Positions 1 to 8,506 of a DNA stretch of 27,266 bases are shown piece after piece. The stretch lies in contig JBMYRC010000049.1 in the NCBI GenBank assembly GCA_049601975.1, positions 1 through 27,266 of the forward strand, given 5' to 3'. The stretch is from UBA6544 sp049601975. GTDB taxonomy: Bacteria > Pseudomonadota > Alphaproteobacteria > UBA8366. Position 1 is the first letter of the stretch, and the number at the start of each line of letters is the position of its first letter. A program made the translations under genes and the position numbers. The notes below the pieces were generated by a model that had not been told where the DNA came from, did no database searches, and saw only the letters and a program-made list of their open reading frames with translations.

Positions 1-426
1 AGGAATAGAAATCTGACCAATCTTCATAGTCAGCAAGTCTATGAAAGTTGTTGATGGGTAGGTTGGAAAGAAAAACTTGGTAAGTCATTTGTTTTCATCT
101 TTGTGTAAAGAACATCTGTGAATTTTTTCCTGAAAATTATTGGCATACTACATATGAAATTAATTTGTATTACTATGTAATTAATTAATAAAAGTTATTA
201 ATATTATGAATAAGCATTAATATCACAAAATATAAATATAATATAGAGCTATATAATACCGATATAGATAAACATAACTTGGATAGATGGGTGAGCGCGA
301 CCTTACGATGATATTTTGTTGATGAAATATCTACATTATGGTGTAACAAAAGTGTATTCCGTGGTGGGACTAACTAACTGAAAACAAAAGATACTCGTTT
401 TTAGTGTATCAAGGGTGTATCTTGTC
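1..426 (+). promoter_or_regulatory. AT-rich gene-free leader upstream of the HyuA-HyuB gene
   Basis: No convincing gene is present; the ATG-initiated frames I checked are under ten codons. G+C over 1-410 is about 29% by hand count, against visibly GC-rich DNA everywhere else. The poorest part, roughly 121-240, is nearly all A and T. The segment ends at the hydantoinase start and must hold that gene's promoter, but I cannot fix a -35/-10 pair with confidence. The low G+C continues into about the first 45 nt of the coding region. This could be a regulatory region bound by an AT-preferring protein or the edge of a horizontally acquired block. Both readings are inference. Confidence 0.5.
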
Positions 427-3400
427 ATGAGTAAAGAAAATATCATAGAAACAGATACTTATGAAAATGGTTGGCAGTTCTGGATCGACCGAGGCGGCAC
501 CTTCACCGATGTCGTCGCAAAGAAACCAGACGGTGAATTGATCACTCACAAGCTGCTGTCGGAAAATCCCGAAGCCTACCGGGATGCCGCCGTCCAAGGC
601 ATCCGTGATTTGCTTGGCATCGCCAAGGACGCACCCATCCCAGCGGGCCAAATTGACGCTGTGAAAATGGGCACGACCGTCGCCACCAACGCCTTGTTGG
701 AGCGCAAGGGCGACCGCACACTGCTCGCCACCACGGAAGGATTTCGTGACCAATTGCGGATCGGCTATCAGGCGCGCCCCGACCTGTTCGCCAATAAGAT
801 CGTGCTGCCGGAAATGCTCTACGAAAGCGTCGTCGAGATCGAGGAACGGGTGCGCGCGGACGGCACTGTGGAAACCTCGCTCAATCTGGAAACAGCCCGC
901 CCACGGCTGCAGAAAGCCTATCACGATGGGATCCGCGCCGTCGCAGTGGTGTTCATGCACGGCTATCGCTTCCCCGAACACGAACTGGCAGTCGCCGACC
1001 TCGCCCGCGAGATCGGCTTCACCCAAGTATCGACGAGCTACGAGACGAGTCCGCTAATGAAGTTCGTCAGCCGGGGCGATACCACGGTCGTCGACGCTTA
1101 TCTCTCGCCCTTGCTGCGCCGCTATGTGGATCAGGTCGCGTCGGAGTTGGGCAACACGCGGCTGATGTTCATGCAATCGAATGGCGGACTGACTGACGCG
1201 CAGCTCTTCCAAGGCAAGGACGCTATTCTGTCCGGCCCAGCGGGCGGCATCGTCGGCGCGGTGGAGACCGCGGAACAGGCTGGGTTCGACCGCATCATAT
1301 CCTTCGATATGGGCGGCACCTCGACCGACGTCGCGCATTATGACGGTGAATACGAACGCGCTTTTGAAACACTAGTCGCCGGTGTGCGCATGCGCGCTCC
1401 GATGATGATGATCCACACCGTCGCCGCTGGTGGCGGCTCGATCTGCTTCTTCGACGGCTCGCGCTACCGGGTCGGCCCTGAAAGTGCGGGCGCTAACCCC
1501 GGCCCGGCCTGCTATCGCCGGGGCGGCCCGCTGACCGTCACCGACTGCAATGTCATGCTCGGCAAGCTGCAACCCGAATTCTTCCCCAATGTGTTCGGTG
1601 CAAACCAGGACGCCCCCCTCGACGCCGATGTGGTCCGCGAGAAGTTTGACGCGCTGGCCCGCGACATTCATGAGGCCACCGGCGATCACCGCTCCCCGGT
1701 CGAAGTTGCCGGCGGTTATCTCAAAATCGCGGTCCAAAACATTGCCAACGCGATCAAGAAAATCTCCGTCCAACGCGGCTACGACGTGACCGGCTACACC
1801 CTGAATTGCTTCGGCGGTGCGGGCGGACAGCATGCGTGCCTCGTGGCGGATGCCTTGGGCATGACTAAGGTGCTGACTCATCCCTTCGCCGGTGTACTTT
1901 CGGCCTACGGCATGGGATTGGCCGATATCCGAGCGTTGCGCGAGCGCGCGGTGGAAACGACACTCGAAGATGGCGCCATGGCGGCACTCAACACCACGCT
2001 CGACGAATTGGCTGGCGAAGCAACTAAGGAATTGACCCGCCAGGGCATTGCCGACGCACAGATCGAAGTGCTGCGCCGCGCCCATTTGCGCTACGAAGGC
2101 ACCGACACACCGCATTTGATCGATGTCGCAAGCCCGGCGGAGATGCAAAAGAGCTTCGAAGCCTCCCACCATCAACGCTATGGCTTCATCATGCCGGAAA
2201 AATCGCTGATTATTGAAGCCGCCGCCGTCGAGGCCGTCGGAGCCATGACCGAGACCGACGAGAAGGAAATGGAGAACACGAACACGGCGAAGGCCGAAGT
2301 GCTCGCGACAGTCTCATCCTTCATGGCCGGCAATGAGCACAATACACCGGTTTACGACCGGGATACCTTCGCGCCCGGCACCCGCATCGTGGGCCCCGCC
2401 GTCATTCGTGAACAAACCGCGACTACCATCGTCGAGCCCGGTTGGGAAGCTGAACTGACGCCAAAAGGCCATTTGGTGCTGACCCGCGTCGTTGCCTTGG
2501 AGCGGGAGTTCGCCATCGGCACTGAATGCGACCCGGTCATGCTGGAAGTTTTCAACAATCTGTTCATGTCCATCGCCGAGCAAATGGGACTGACCCTCGA
2601 GAACACAGCGTTTTCCGTGAACATCAAGGAACGGTTGGACTTCTCCTGCGCGATCTTCGATCCGGAAGGTATGTTGGTCGCCAACGCGCCGCATATCCCG
2701 ATCCATCTGGGCTCCATGAGCGAGAGCATCCGCACAGTGCGGCGCGAAAACGCCGGGAAAATGAAGCCGGGGGACGTGTTCACCGTCAATGCGCCCTATA
2801 ACGGCGGCACCCATTTGCCGGACGTCACCGTGATCACCCCGATTTTCGACGATGCAGGGCAGGATATCCTGTTCTTCGTCGCCAGCCGGGGCCATCACGC
2901 AGATATTGGCGGTATCACGCCAGGCTCGATGCCGCCGAACAGCAAAGTGGTCGAAGAGGAAGGCATCCTGTTCGACAACTTCATGCTGGTCGACGGCGGT
3001 GAGTTCCTCGAGGACAAACTGCGCGCGCATCTCGCCGATCACCCTTATCCAGCACGCAATCCCGATCACAACGTCGCCGACCTGAAAGCCCAGATCGCCG
3101 CCGGGGCCAAGGGCGTGCAGGAAGTCCATAAGATGATCGACCAGTTCGGTCTAGATGTCGTACATGCGTACATGCAACACGTACAAGACAACGCGGAAGA
3201 GCAGGTGCGCCGTGTCATCGACGTCATGCAGGACGGTGAATTCGCCTATCCGACAGACGAAGGTGCTGTAATCAAAGTGAAAATTGTCTTTAATAAGGAA
3301 AGCCGCTCCGCCATTGTGGATTTCACGGGGACCAGCGATCAGCGCCCATCAAACTACAACGCTCCCTCTGCCGTCGCGCGGTCCGCGGTGTTGTACGTCT

Positions 3401-4092
3401 TCCGCTGCTTGGTCGACGACAAGATCCCTTTGAATGAGGGATGCTTAAAACCAATCGAAATCATCATTCCGGAAGGCTGCATGCTGGCGCCAAAATATCC
3501 CGCCGCCGTGGTCGCGGGCAATGTCGAAACAAGCCAAGTCGTCACCGACACATTGTTCGGAGCGCTTGGCGTGCAGGCGGCAAGTCAAGGCACCATGAAC
3601 AACGTCACCTTCGGTAATGACCGCCATCAATACTACGAGACCGTCTGCGGTGGCTCCGGCGCGGGCCCGGATTTCGACGGTATCTCCGCCGTTCACACCC
3701 ACATGACCAACACGCGGCTGACGGACCCGGAAATCCTGGAATGGCGTTATCCGGTCCTGCTGGAAAGCTTTGGCATCCGTCACGGCAGCGGTGGGGTCGG
3801 CCGGCATACGGGCGGCTCCGGCACTTTACGGCGCATCCGCTTCCTGGAGGACATGGAGGTGATAATCCTCTCCAACCACCGCATTGTCCCGCCCTATGGT
3901 ATGGCGGGTGGCGCGCCCGGCGAATGCGGGCGCAATTGGGTCGAGCGCACCGACGGCAGCCGCGACGAGATGACCGCTATGGACAAACGCACAGTCGCCG
4001 CAGGCGAAGTCTTTGTCCTGCAAACCCCCACTGGTGGCGGCTATGGCCCGGCGACGGAACGGGTCATACCCTCGCCGGAAGCTGCGGAGTAA
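427..4092 (+). CDS. Fused hydantoinase A/B (5-oxoprolinase-like) enzyme
   Basis: Predicted cytoplasmic ATP-dependent amidohydrolase of the 5-oxoprolinase/N-methylhydantoinase/acetophenone-carboxylase superfamily, 1221 aa, close to the usual 1200-1290 aa of fused forms. The HyuA half comes first: DRGGTFTD at residues 21-28 is the N-terminal phosphate-binding motif, FDMGGTSTD near residue 291 is the second one, and a Gly-rich segment ending GAGGQHA lies near 460. The HyuB half begins around residue 690 and carries the NAPYNGGTHLPD motif near 790. The frame extends four codons upstream to a GTG at 415, but I prefer the ATG at 427, preceded by AAGGG at 411-415. A winged-helix regulator follows 13 nt after the stop, so the two are probably co-transcribed. 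Substrate (5-oxoproline, a hydantoin or a carboxylation substrate) cannot be told from sequence. Confidence 0.93.
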   Translation: MSKENIIETDTYENGWQFWIDRGGTFTDVVAKKPDGELITHKLLSENPEAYRDAAVQGIRDLLGIAKDAPIPAGQIDAVKMGTTVATNALLERKGDRTLLATTEGFRDQLRIGYQARPDLFANKIVLPEMLYESVVEIEERVRADGTVETSLNLETARPRLQKAYHDGIRAVAVVFMHGYRFPEHELAVADLAREIGFTQVSTSYETSPLMKFVSRGDTTVVDAYLSPLLRRYVDQVASELGNTRLMFMQSNGGLTDAQLFQGKDAILSGPAGGIVGAVETAEQAGFDRIISFDMGGTSTDVAHYDGEYERAFETLVAGVRMRAPMMMIHTVAAGGGSICFFDGSRYRVGPESAGANPGPACYRRGGPLTVTDCNVMLGKLQPEFFPNVFGANQDAPLDADVVREKFDALARDIHEATGDHRSPVEVAGGYLKIAVQNIANAIKKISVQRGYDVTGYTLNCFGGAGGQHACLVADALGMTKVLTHPFAGVLSAYGMGLADIRALRERAVETTLEDGAMAALNTTLDELAGEATKELTRQGIADAQIEVLRRAHLRYEGTDTPHLIDVASPAEMQKSFEASHHQRYGFIMPEKSLIIEAAAVEAVGAMTETDEKEMENTNTAKAEVLATVSSFMAGNEHNTPVYDRDTFAPGTRIVGPAVIREQTATTIVEPGWEAELTPKGHLVLTRVVALEREFAIGTECDPVMLEVFNNLFMSIAEQMGLTLENTAFSVNIKERLDFSCAIFDPEGMLVANAPHIPIHLGSMSESIRTVRRENAGKMKPGDVFTVNAPYNGGTHLPDVTVITPIFDDAGQDILFFVASRGHHADIGGITPGSMPPNSKVVEEEGILFDNFMLVDGGEFLEDKLRAHLADHPYPARNPDHNVADLKAQIAAGAKGVQEVHKMIDQFGLDVVHAYMQHVQDNAEEQVRRVIDVMQDGEFAYPTDEGAVIKVKIVFNKESRSAIVDFTGTSDQRPSNYNAPSAVARSAVLYVFRCLVDDKIPLNEGCLKPIEIIIPEGCMLAPKYPAAVVAGNVETSQVVTDTLFGALGVQAASQGTMNNVTFGNDRHQYYETVCGGSGAGPDFDGISAVHTHMTNTRLTDPEILEWRYPVLLESFGIRHGSGGVGRHTGGSGTLRRIRFLEDMEVIILSNHRIVPPYGMAGGAPGECGRNWVERTDGSRDEMTAMDKRTVAAGEVFVLQTPTGGGYGPATERVIPSPEAAE

Positions 4093-4105
4093 AGGTATCG
4101 ACACT

Positions 4106-4615
4106 ATGACCAAAAGCCGAATCATCTCTTCCTCCCATCTTGTCGCCGAAGGCGCGGCGGAGACGAGTGAGCTCGAGTATGGGCTTTTTGTCGCCACCAA
4201 TGCTTTCAATCGCTGGATCGTGCGCTGCATGACGGCATCGGGTGTCCCGAATTTGGGCCCGCTCGACGTCATGGTGCTGCACACGGTTAATCACCGCGAC
4301 CGTCCTAAAAAACTCGCCGACATCTGCTTCACTCTGAACATAGAAGATACCCATACGGTCAATTATGCGCTCAAGAAGCTGTTGAAGCAGGGCGTGGTTG
4401 AAGCGGACCGACAGGGCAAGGAACGGCTCTATCGGACGAGTGCCGCGGGCCGGAACGCTTGCGAGCGCTACCGCGAGGTTCGAGATGCCTGTCTCGTCGA
4501 AACACTCACTGCGCTCGGGACCGTCGATACGGATGAAATCGGCGATGCGGCCCGGGTGCTGCGCGCCCTTTCGGGCCTCTACGACCAAGCCGCCCGGGCG
4601 GCCACAAGCTTGTGA
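4106..4615 (+). CDS. MarR-like winged-helix transcriptional regulator
   Basis: A 169-aa DNA-binding protein. Residues 66-112 read as a winged helix-turn-helix: a helix RPKKLADICF, a recognition region ending in NYALKKLLKQGVV, and a wing DRQGKERLYRTSAAG. A long helix (ERYREVRDACLVETL) follows, as in MarR proteins, which dimerise through terminal helices. It resembles the COG3355-type predicted regulators of alphaproteobacteria. The frame is open further upstream into the hydantoinase gene, but the ATG at 4106 is chosen because AAAGG lies at 4091-4095, just before it. Position directly behind the hydantoinase gene suggests it controls that gene, possibly in response to its substrate (inference). 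It is the only recognisable transcription factor in the window. Confidence 0.85.
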   Translation: MTKSRIISSSHLVAEGAAETSELEYGLFVATNAFNRWIVRCMTASGVPNLGPLDVMVLHTVNHRDRPKKLADICFTLNIEDTHTVNYALKKLLKQGVVEADRQGKERLYRTSAAGRNACERYREVRDACLVETLTALGTVDTDEIGDAARVLRALSGLYDQAARAATSL

Positions 4616-4736
4616 ATTGAAATTTCGCGCCCCAAGGCGTTCATATCCTAAATGTTACAATGACTTGAACACGGACGAGCAAGGGATTAAGTAGCTTCTG
4701 CACGATCAAACTGGTTTGGGGCAGACGGTGATTTCG

Positions 4737-5390
4737 ATGCAAACCCTGCGTATAGCGTTCGCTGCGCTAATTTTGACGGCTGGCTTCCTATTGGGGAAAC
4801 CTGGCTTGGCCGCCGGCGTACCCGAAGGCGGCGTGCTTGCCTTCGACATCGTGCGCAATGGAGAAGCCATCGGTACCCATACCTATCGCTTCAACAAGAG
4901 CGGCGACCGGACTGAGGTTCGGATTAAGACCGATATCGATTTCCGCCTGCTGTCTATCCCGGTCTATACGTTTGAGCATGAATCCCGTGAGGTTTGGCGG
5001 AATGGTCGTTTGACGTCGCTCGAATCCATTACCAACGAAAACGGAACGCCGGTCAAATTACAGGTCCACCGCGAGGAAGACTCGCTCATCGTGATGGGTG
5101 CGGATGGAAATCTGCATGTGGACCGCGAGATCATTCCCGCCAGCCTGTGGAACCACCTGGTCCTCAATCGAACCGAAACTCTAACCACGGTTTCCGGCAA
5201 CCTGAAAACATTCCAAGTCGAATATATCGGCGAAGAGACGATCGTTGTACGGGGCCAAAAAACGACGACCCAGCATTTCCGTCTGACCGGAGAGTTCGAA
5301 CGCGACCTTTGGTATAACAACGCCGACGTCTTAGTCGGCGTCCGCTTCGAAGCCGATGACGGCTCTACCGTCGCCTACGTCCTGAAATAG
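4737..5390 (+). CDS. Secreted DUF6134-like protein
   Basis: A 217-aa protein with a clear Sec signal peptide: basic start (MQTLR), hydrophobic core over residues 6-19, and a likely cleavage site after LAA at about residue 26. The mature part is rich in alternating beta-strand patterns (LAFDIVRNGEAIGTHTYRF, then a W at a bulky-residue turn and FEADDGSTVAYVLK at the end). This resembles the uncharacterised DUF6134 family of periplasmic proteins. No catalytic motif is visible. Upstream in-frame TTG (4716) and GTG (4728) codons exist, but the ATG at 4737 puts the signal peptide in its normal position. It is separated from the regulator by 121 nt and probably has its own promoter. The gene is convergent with the ferredoxin gene, with a large palindrome between them. 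Confidence 0.75.
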   Translation: MQTLRIAFAALILTAGFLLGKPGLAAGVPEGGVLAFDIVRNGEAIGTHTYRFNKSGDRTEVRIKTDIDFRLLSIPVYTFEHESREVWRNGRLTSLESITNENGTPVKLQVHREEDSLIVMGADGNLHVDREIIPASLWNHLVLNRTETLTTVSGNLKTFQVEYIGEETIVVRGQKTTTQHFRLTGEFERDLWYNNADVLVGVRFEADDGSTVAYVLK

Positions 5391-5410
5391 AGTTCGAAAG
5401 CCAAACACTC

Positions 5411-5496
5411 AGGCCATAATTCCAGGTTCGCTGCGCGCCCCGGAATGACACTCATTTCCCGGTCGCGGGCGTAGCCTGAACCTGGAATTATGGCCT
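5411..5496. repeat. Intergenic palindrome, perfect 19-bp arms, likely bidirectional terminator
   Basis: Arms 5411-5429 and 5478-5496 are exact reverse complements (AGGCCATAATTCCAGGTTC and its complement) around a 48-nt loop. The element lies between two convergent genes, where a bidirectional transcription stop would be useful. There is no T-tract, so it is not a textbook intrinsic terminator. The loop shares the 13-mer GCCCCGGAATGAC (5437-5449) with another intergenic element at 20140-20152, which argues for a dispersed repeat family. Confidence 0.8.
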
Positions 5497-5528
5497 AAGC
5501 CTACCTACCTCCATGACGGTGAACGGCC

Positions 5529-5888
5529 TCAGCCATCGTCCCGACCCAACAGCAATGACAGCTTTTCCTTCGGCGGCACGATATCAGTGACAAGATCGCG
5601 CAACAGGCGCTTGTTGGTTAGTGGGCCAACCGAGACGGGCTCCTGGCCGAGGCGCTCCGTGCAGGCATAGACCGTCTTTCCTTCGACCTTCACCATGCAT
5701 TCCTTGCAGGTATTGGCATTGGTGCAGCTGTAGCGGATCACCAAGGATGAATCCGTATTGGCACGAATCCAGATTAAGGCGTCGAGCACCGACATGCCTT
5801 CACGGTGGGGTACCTCGAATTCCTCGAAGGATGGCTCGTCTTCCGGGCCACCCCGTTGGACCCGAAGCTTCGCTGTATTCTGGCTCAT
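5529..5888 (-). CDS. [2Fe-2S] ferredoxin-like subunit (SdhB/FrdB N-domain only)
   Basis: A 119-aa electron-transfer protein matching only the N-terminal plant-type [2Fe-2S] domain of succinate dehydrogenase/fumarate reductase iron-sulfur subunits. Cysteines at 55, 61, 64 and 76 would bind the cluster. The spacing is C-x5-C-x2-C-x11-C, one residue longer in the first loop than the usual C-x4-C-x2-C-x11-C (motif YSCTNANTCKEC). The C-terminal 4Fe-4S/3Fe-4S half of a real SdhB (about 230-260 aa) is absent, and no continuation is found past the stop. The start codon overlaps the stop of the flavoprotein gene by 4 nt, so the two are translationally coupled and presumably form a soluble two-subunit oxidoreductase. 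No membrane anchor subunit is nearby. Confidence 0.88.
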   Translation of the reverse strand: MSQNTAKLRVQRGGPEDEPSFEEFEVPHREGMSVLDALIWIRANTDSSLVIRYSCTNANTCKECMVKVEGKTVYACTERLGQEPVSVGPLTNKRLLRDLVTDIVPPKEKLSLLLGRDDG

Positions 5889-7606
5889 TCCGCCGCCTCC
5901 AATGGTACCATATCGTATGATTTTGCGACGAGCGCCACCGGCTCCACGGCAAAGCCGTCACCGTCCAGCCGCGTCACCAGATTATGTTCGAGGGACGGAT
6001 CGGTGAGCGGGAAATCCTCGCGTTGGTGGGCACCCCGGCTCTCTGTGCGAATTTGCGCGCCGATGATAATTGTCTCGGCAATCATCAGCGAATTTCGCAT
6101 ATCAAACCAATCCTGCATCGACAGGGCGAAACGATGGTCGCTTTCACCCGGATGCTCGCCGATCTCCGCTCGCATCTCGCGGACCCGTGCCAAAGCGCTG
6201 TCGAGTTGCCCTTGGGTGCGAACCAAACCTACATCCTGCCACATCAATTCCTGCAATTCGACCAGCATCCCTGAAAGTCTGGGCCCGGATTCCGTTGCGG
6301 AGACATTTCGGCTCGCCACGATCTCACCCAGCGCCGCCGCAGCCGCTTCCTCGGACCACCCGGATTCTAGATCCGCCACGTCCTCGGCCGCGAATCGCCC
6401 AGCGCGTTCGCCGAAGACAAAAGCTTCCGAGAGCGCATTGCCCGATAAGCGATTAGCACCATTCGCACCGCCGACGGCTTCACCCGCCGCATAGAGGCCC
6501 GGCACCGCCGTCGCCATTCGGACATCCACCCGCACCCCGCCCATGTGATAATGCGCAATGGGTGATACTTCGATGCCGCGTTTCGTGAGGTCGATTCCGT
6601 TCTTCGCCAAGCGATCGATGACCGGCCCGAAAGCCGTGCGCAAATCCGCCTCGGGAATATGTTCGAAGCTCAAAAACGCGCCGCCTGCGGGCGATCCCCG
6701 TCCGGCCGCTACCTCCTGCAGGATCGCGAAGGAGACGACGTCGCGCGGGGCCGTGTATTTATCCGTGGTCTCCGCATGACCGTAGTTTTGGACGAATTCT
6801 TTGCCTTCGCTGTTCAACAATTTCCCGCCTAGCTTATAACGGAACGGATCCCACATGATCGGATCCATGCCGACCATGCGCGGTGCCAAATGGCCGATGG
6901 GGAAGAACTGTACGAATTCCATATCGATGAGTTCCGCACCCGCGCGCAGCGCCAAGGCATAGGAATCGCCACCCATATTCACCGACGCGCTGTTGCGACG
7001 ATAAAGCCGCGTGAGACCACCCGCCGCCAGGATGACAGCCTTGGCGTCGATGCGGACCGGTTCTCCGGTTTCCATATCGATCCCAACAGCCCCGACCACC
7101 CGGCCACCCTCGACGACGACGCTGGTGATCGTCAATTCACCGGCGCGGCGCAAATTATCGGCGCGGCCTATTTGCGTGCGCAATGTCTTCGCCACCGCTG
7201 GACCGGTGTTTAGGAAATCCACATAGACGCAGCGCTCGACCTGATGTCCCGGCGCCATGACCTGTTTCATATGATCATCTTCGCGCGCCCAACCGATCTT
7301 CCAATCGCCCAGCTCACGAATGCGGATCGGCGCTTCTTCGCACAAGACCGCCGCCAGCTCCTCGTTACAAAGGCCACGTCCCGCGTCGAGCGTATCGCGT
7401 AAATGATGGGTCCAATGGTCAGGTTCCTGCTCGCCGACCGCCGCCGCGACGGTCATCTGCGCCATGATGGTGGCGCCGCCCCGTCCAATCAGGCTTTTGT
7501 CGACCAGCACCGTATCGGCGCCATTGCGGGCCGCAGCAATCGCCGCATACATACCGGCCGCACCGGCACCAACCACGAGAACGTCTGTCACTACATCAGC
7601 TGTCAT
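5885..7606 (-). CDS. SdhA/FrdA-like FAD-dependent oxidoreductase flavoprotein
   Basis: A 573-aa flavoprotein of the succinate dehydrogenase/fumarate reductase/aspartate oxidase superfamily. The FAD Rossmann motif GAGAAG is at residues 13-18. Conserved family residues include R288 (APRDVV), H352 (AHYHMGG) and R386 (GANRLSGN), and the C-terminal TESRGAH signature is present. Two positions differ. The His that binds FAD covalently in SdhA is Ala45 here (GGATIMAQ), so FAD should be non-covalent. The HPTG substrate motif is FPIG (F235, I237), so succinate or fumarate is unlikely to be the substrate. It follows the TauD gene by 4 nt and overlaps the ferredoxin gene by 4 nt, making a three-gene unit. 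The substrate is unknown; oxidation of a carboxylic acid produced or used by the dioxygenase is a guess. Confidence 0.9.
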   Translation of the reverse strand: MTADVVTDVLVVGAGAAGMYAAIAAARNGADTVLVDKSLIGRGGATIMAQMTVAAAVGEQEPDHWTHHLRDTLDAGRGLCNEELAAVLCEEAPIRIRELGDWKIGWAREDDHMKQVMAPGHQVERCVYVDFLNTGPAVAKTLRTQIGRADNLRRAGELTITSVVVEGGRVVGAVGIDMETGEPVRIDAKAVILAAGGLTRLYRRNSASVNMGGDSYALALRAGAELIDMEFVQFFPIGHLAPRMVGMDPIMWDPFRYKLGGKLLNSEGKEFVQNYGHAETTDKYTAPRDVVSFAILQEVAAGRGSPAGGAFLSFEHIPEADLRTAFGPVIDRLAKNGIDLTKRGIEVSPIAHYHMGGVRVDVRMATAVPGLYAAGEAVGGANGANRLSGNALSEAFVFGERAGRFAAEDVADLESGWSEEAAAAALGEIVASRNVSATESGPRLSGMLVELQELMWQDVGLVRTQGQLDSALARVREMRAEIGEHPGESDHRFALSMQDWFDMRNSLMIAETIIIGAQIRTESRGAHQREDFPLTDPSLEHNLVTRLDGDGFAVEPVALVAKSYDMVPLEAAE

Positions 7607-7610
7607 CGTC

Positions 7611-8453
7611 TCAATCTAATTCCTCTACAATGGCCCGTATCTTCACGCGCCGTTGGTCAGGTGGAAAATCGCCGGCACCCCGATGGATCGTCGACCGCTG
7701 GTCCCACATCAGCACATCGCCGACGGACCACTCATGAGTATAAGTGTTCTCCGGACGGGTCGCATGAACCATCAAGTTTTGCAAGAGGTCGAAACTTTCC
7801 GAAGGTTCCATCTCACGGAAGCGCCGCGTGTGGGTCTCGTTCAGATAGAGGTGTTTGCGCCCAGTCGACGGATGCACGGTGACAATGGGATGCACCGCGT
7901 CGTTGGATTTCTCCTCCTGGTCGTCATCGAGGGCATTTTCGTACATCGTGCCACCGGGCCCCGCACCGTGGCGATGCAATCCAGTCAAGGTCGCCGCCCG
8001 CACCTGCATGTCCGCATCCAACGTGTCATAGGCATTGCACATATCGGCGAAAATCGTCGCACCACCTTGGGAGGGCACCTCAAAGGCGTGCAGAATACCG
8101 AGCTCCGGCGGGTCTTGGGTATAACTGCCGTCGGAATGCCACGTGGTCGCGCGTATATTACCGAACGCGTCAATGGAGCCGTCCTCCGCGACATTGGTCA
8201 ACCATGAGAGATCGGGAAACTCCTGATGCCGGTATTTCCGCAAGACATGTTCCTGCAATGGCCCAAATACACGGGCAAATGCGCGGAAGGCCGCGATCTC
8301 CAATGCGTCGCCAGAGAAGACGAGTACTTTATACTTGCCGATGGCGTCCAACACGGCAGCACGAACCTCAAGCGACAGCGCCGCGCTCAGGTCCAGTCCT
8401 TCAACGCGCGCGGCGATGGTCTCTCCAAGAGGGGTGATCGAAATACCGGTCAT
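7611..8453 (-). CDS. TauD/TfdA family Fe(II)/2-oxoglutarate dioxygenase (copy 1)
   Basis: A 280-aa non-heme iron dioxygenase that hydroxylates a substrate while converting 2-oxoglutarate and O2 to succinate and CO2. The iron triad is visible: H106 and D108 (TWHSDGSY) and H257 (STIHRGAG). Arginines 268/269 and 273 (QRRVKIR) match the positions that bind 2-oxoglutarate and the acidic substrate in TauD. The ATG at 8453 has GGAGG seven bases upstream. It leads a tight unit with the flavoprotein (4 nt away) and ferredoxin, and a Nudix gene lies 53 nt upstream on the same strand. Taurine, 2,4-D-type aryloxyacids, alkyl sulfates and other substrates are all known in the family, so the substrate is open. 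Confidence 0.92.
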   Translation of the reverse strand: MTGISITPLGETIAARVEGLDLSAALSLEVRAAVLDAIGKYKVLVFSGDALEIAAFRAFARVFGPLQEHVLRKYRHQEFPDLSWLTNVAEDGSIDAFGNIRATTWHSDGSYTQDPPELGILHAFEVPSQGGATIFADMCNAYDTLDADMQVRAATLTGLHRHGAGPGGTMYENALDDDQEEKSNDAVHPIVTVHPSTGRKHLYLNETHTRRFREMEPSESFDLLQNLMVHATRPENTYTHEWSVGDVLMWDQRSTIHRGAGDFPPDQRRVKIRAIVEELD

Positions 8454-8506
8454 GGCTTGCCCTCCGATACGTGAAACGCCGTCTTCGAGAACCGACCGTT
8501 AGAGAC

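Noticed and set aside
1372..3129. Long antisense frames (267 and 271 aa) opposite the hydantoinase gene
   Set aside because: They are mirror frames of a GC-rich gene with no recognisable motif or ribosome site; the plus strand is clearly coding.
4665..4693. TTGAAC with a 17-nt spacer to TAAGTA as a promoter for the secreted protein gene
   Set aside because: The -35 half is fair, but the -10 half matches the consensus poorly, so I do not list it.
5529..5888. Short ferredoxin as a frameshifted full-length SdhB
   Set aside because: I translated past the stop and found only seven codons before another stop. The overlapping start with the flavoprotein gene and clean end suggest a genuine one-domain protein.
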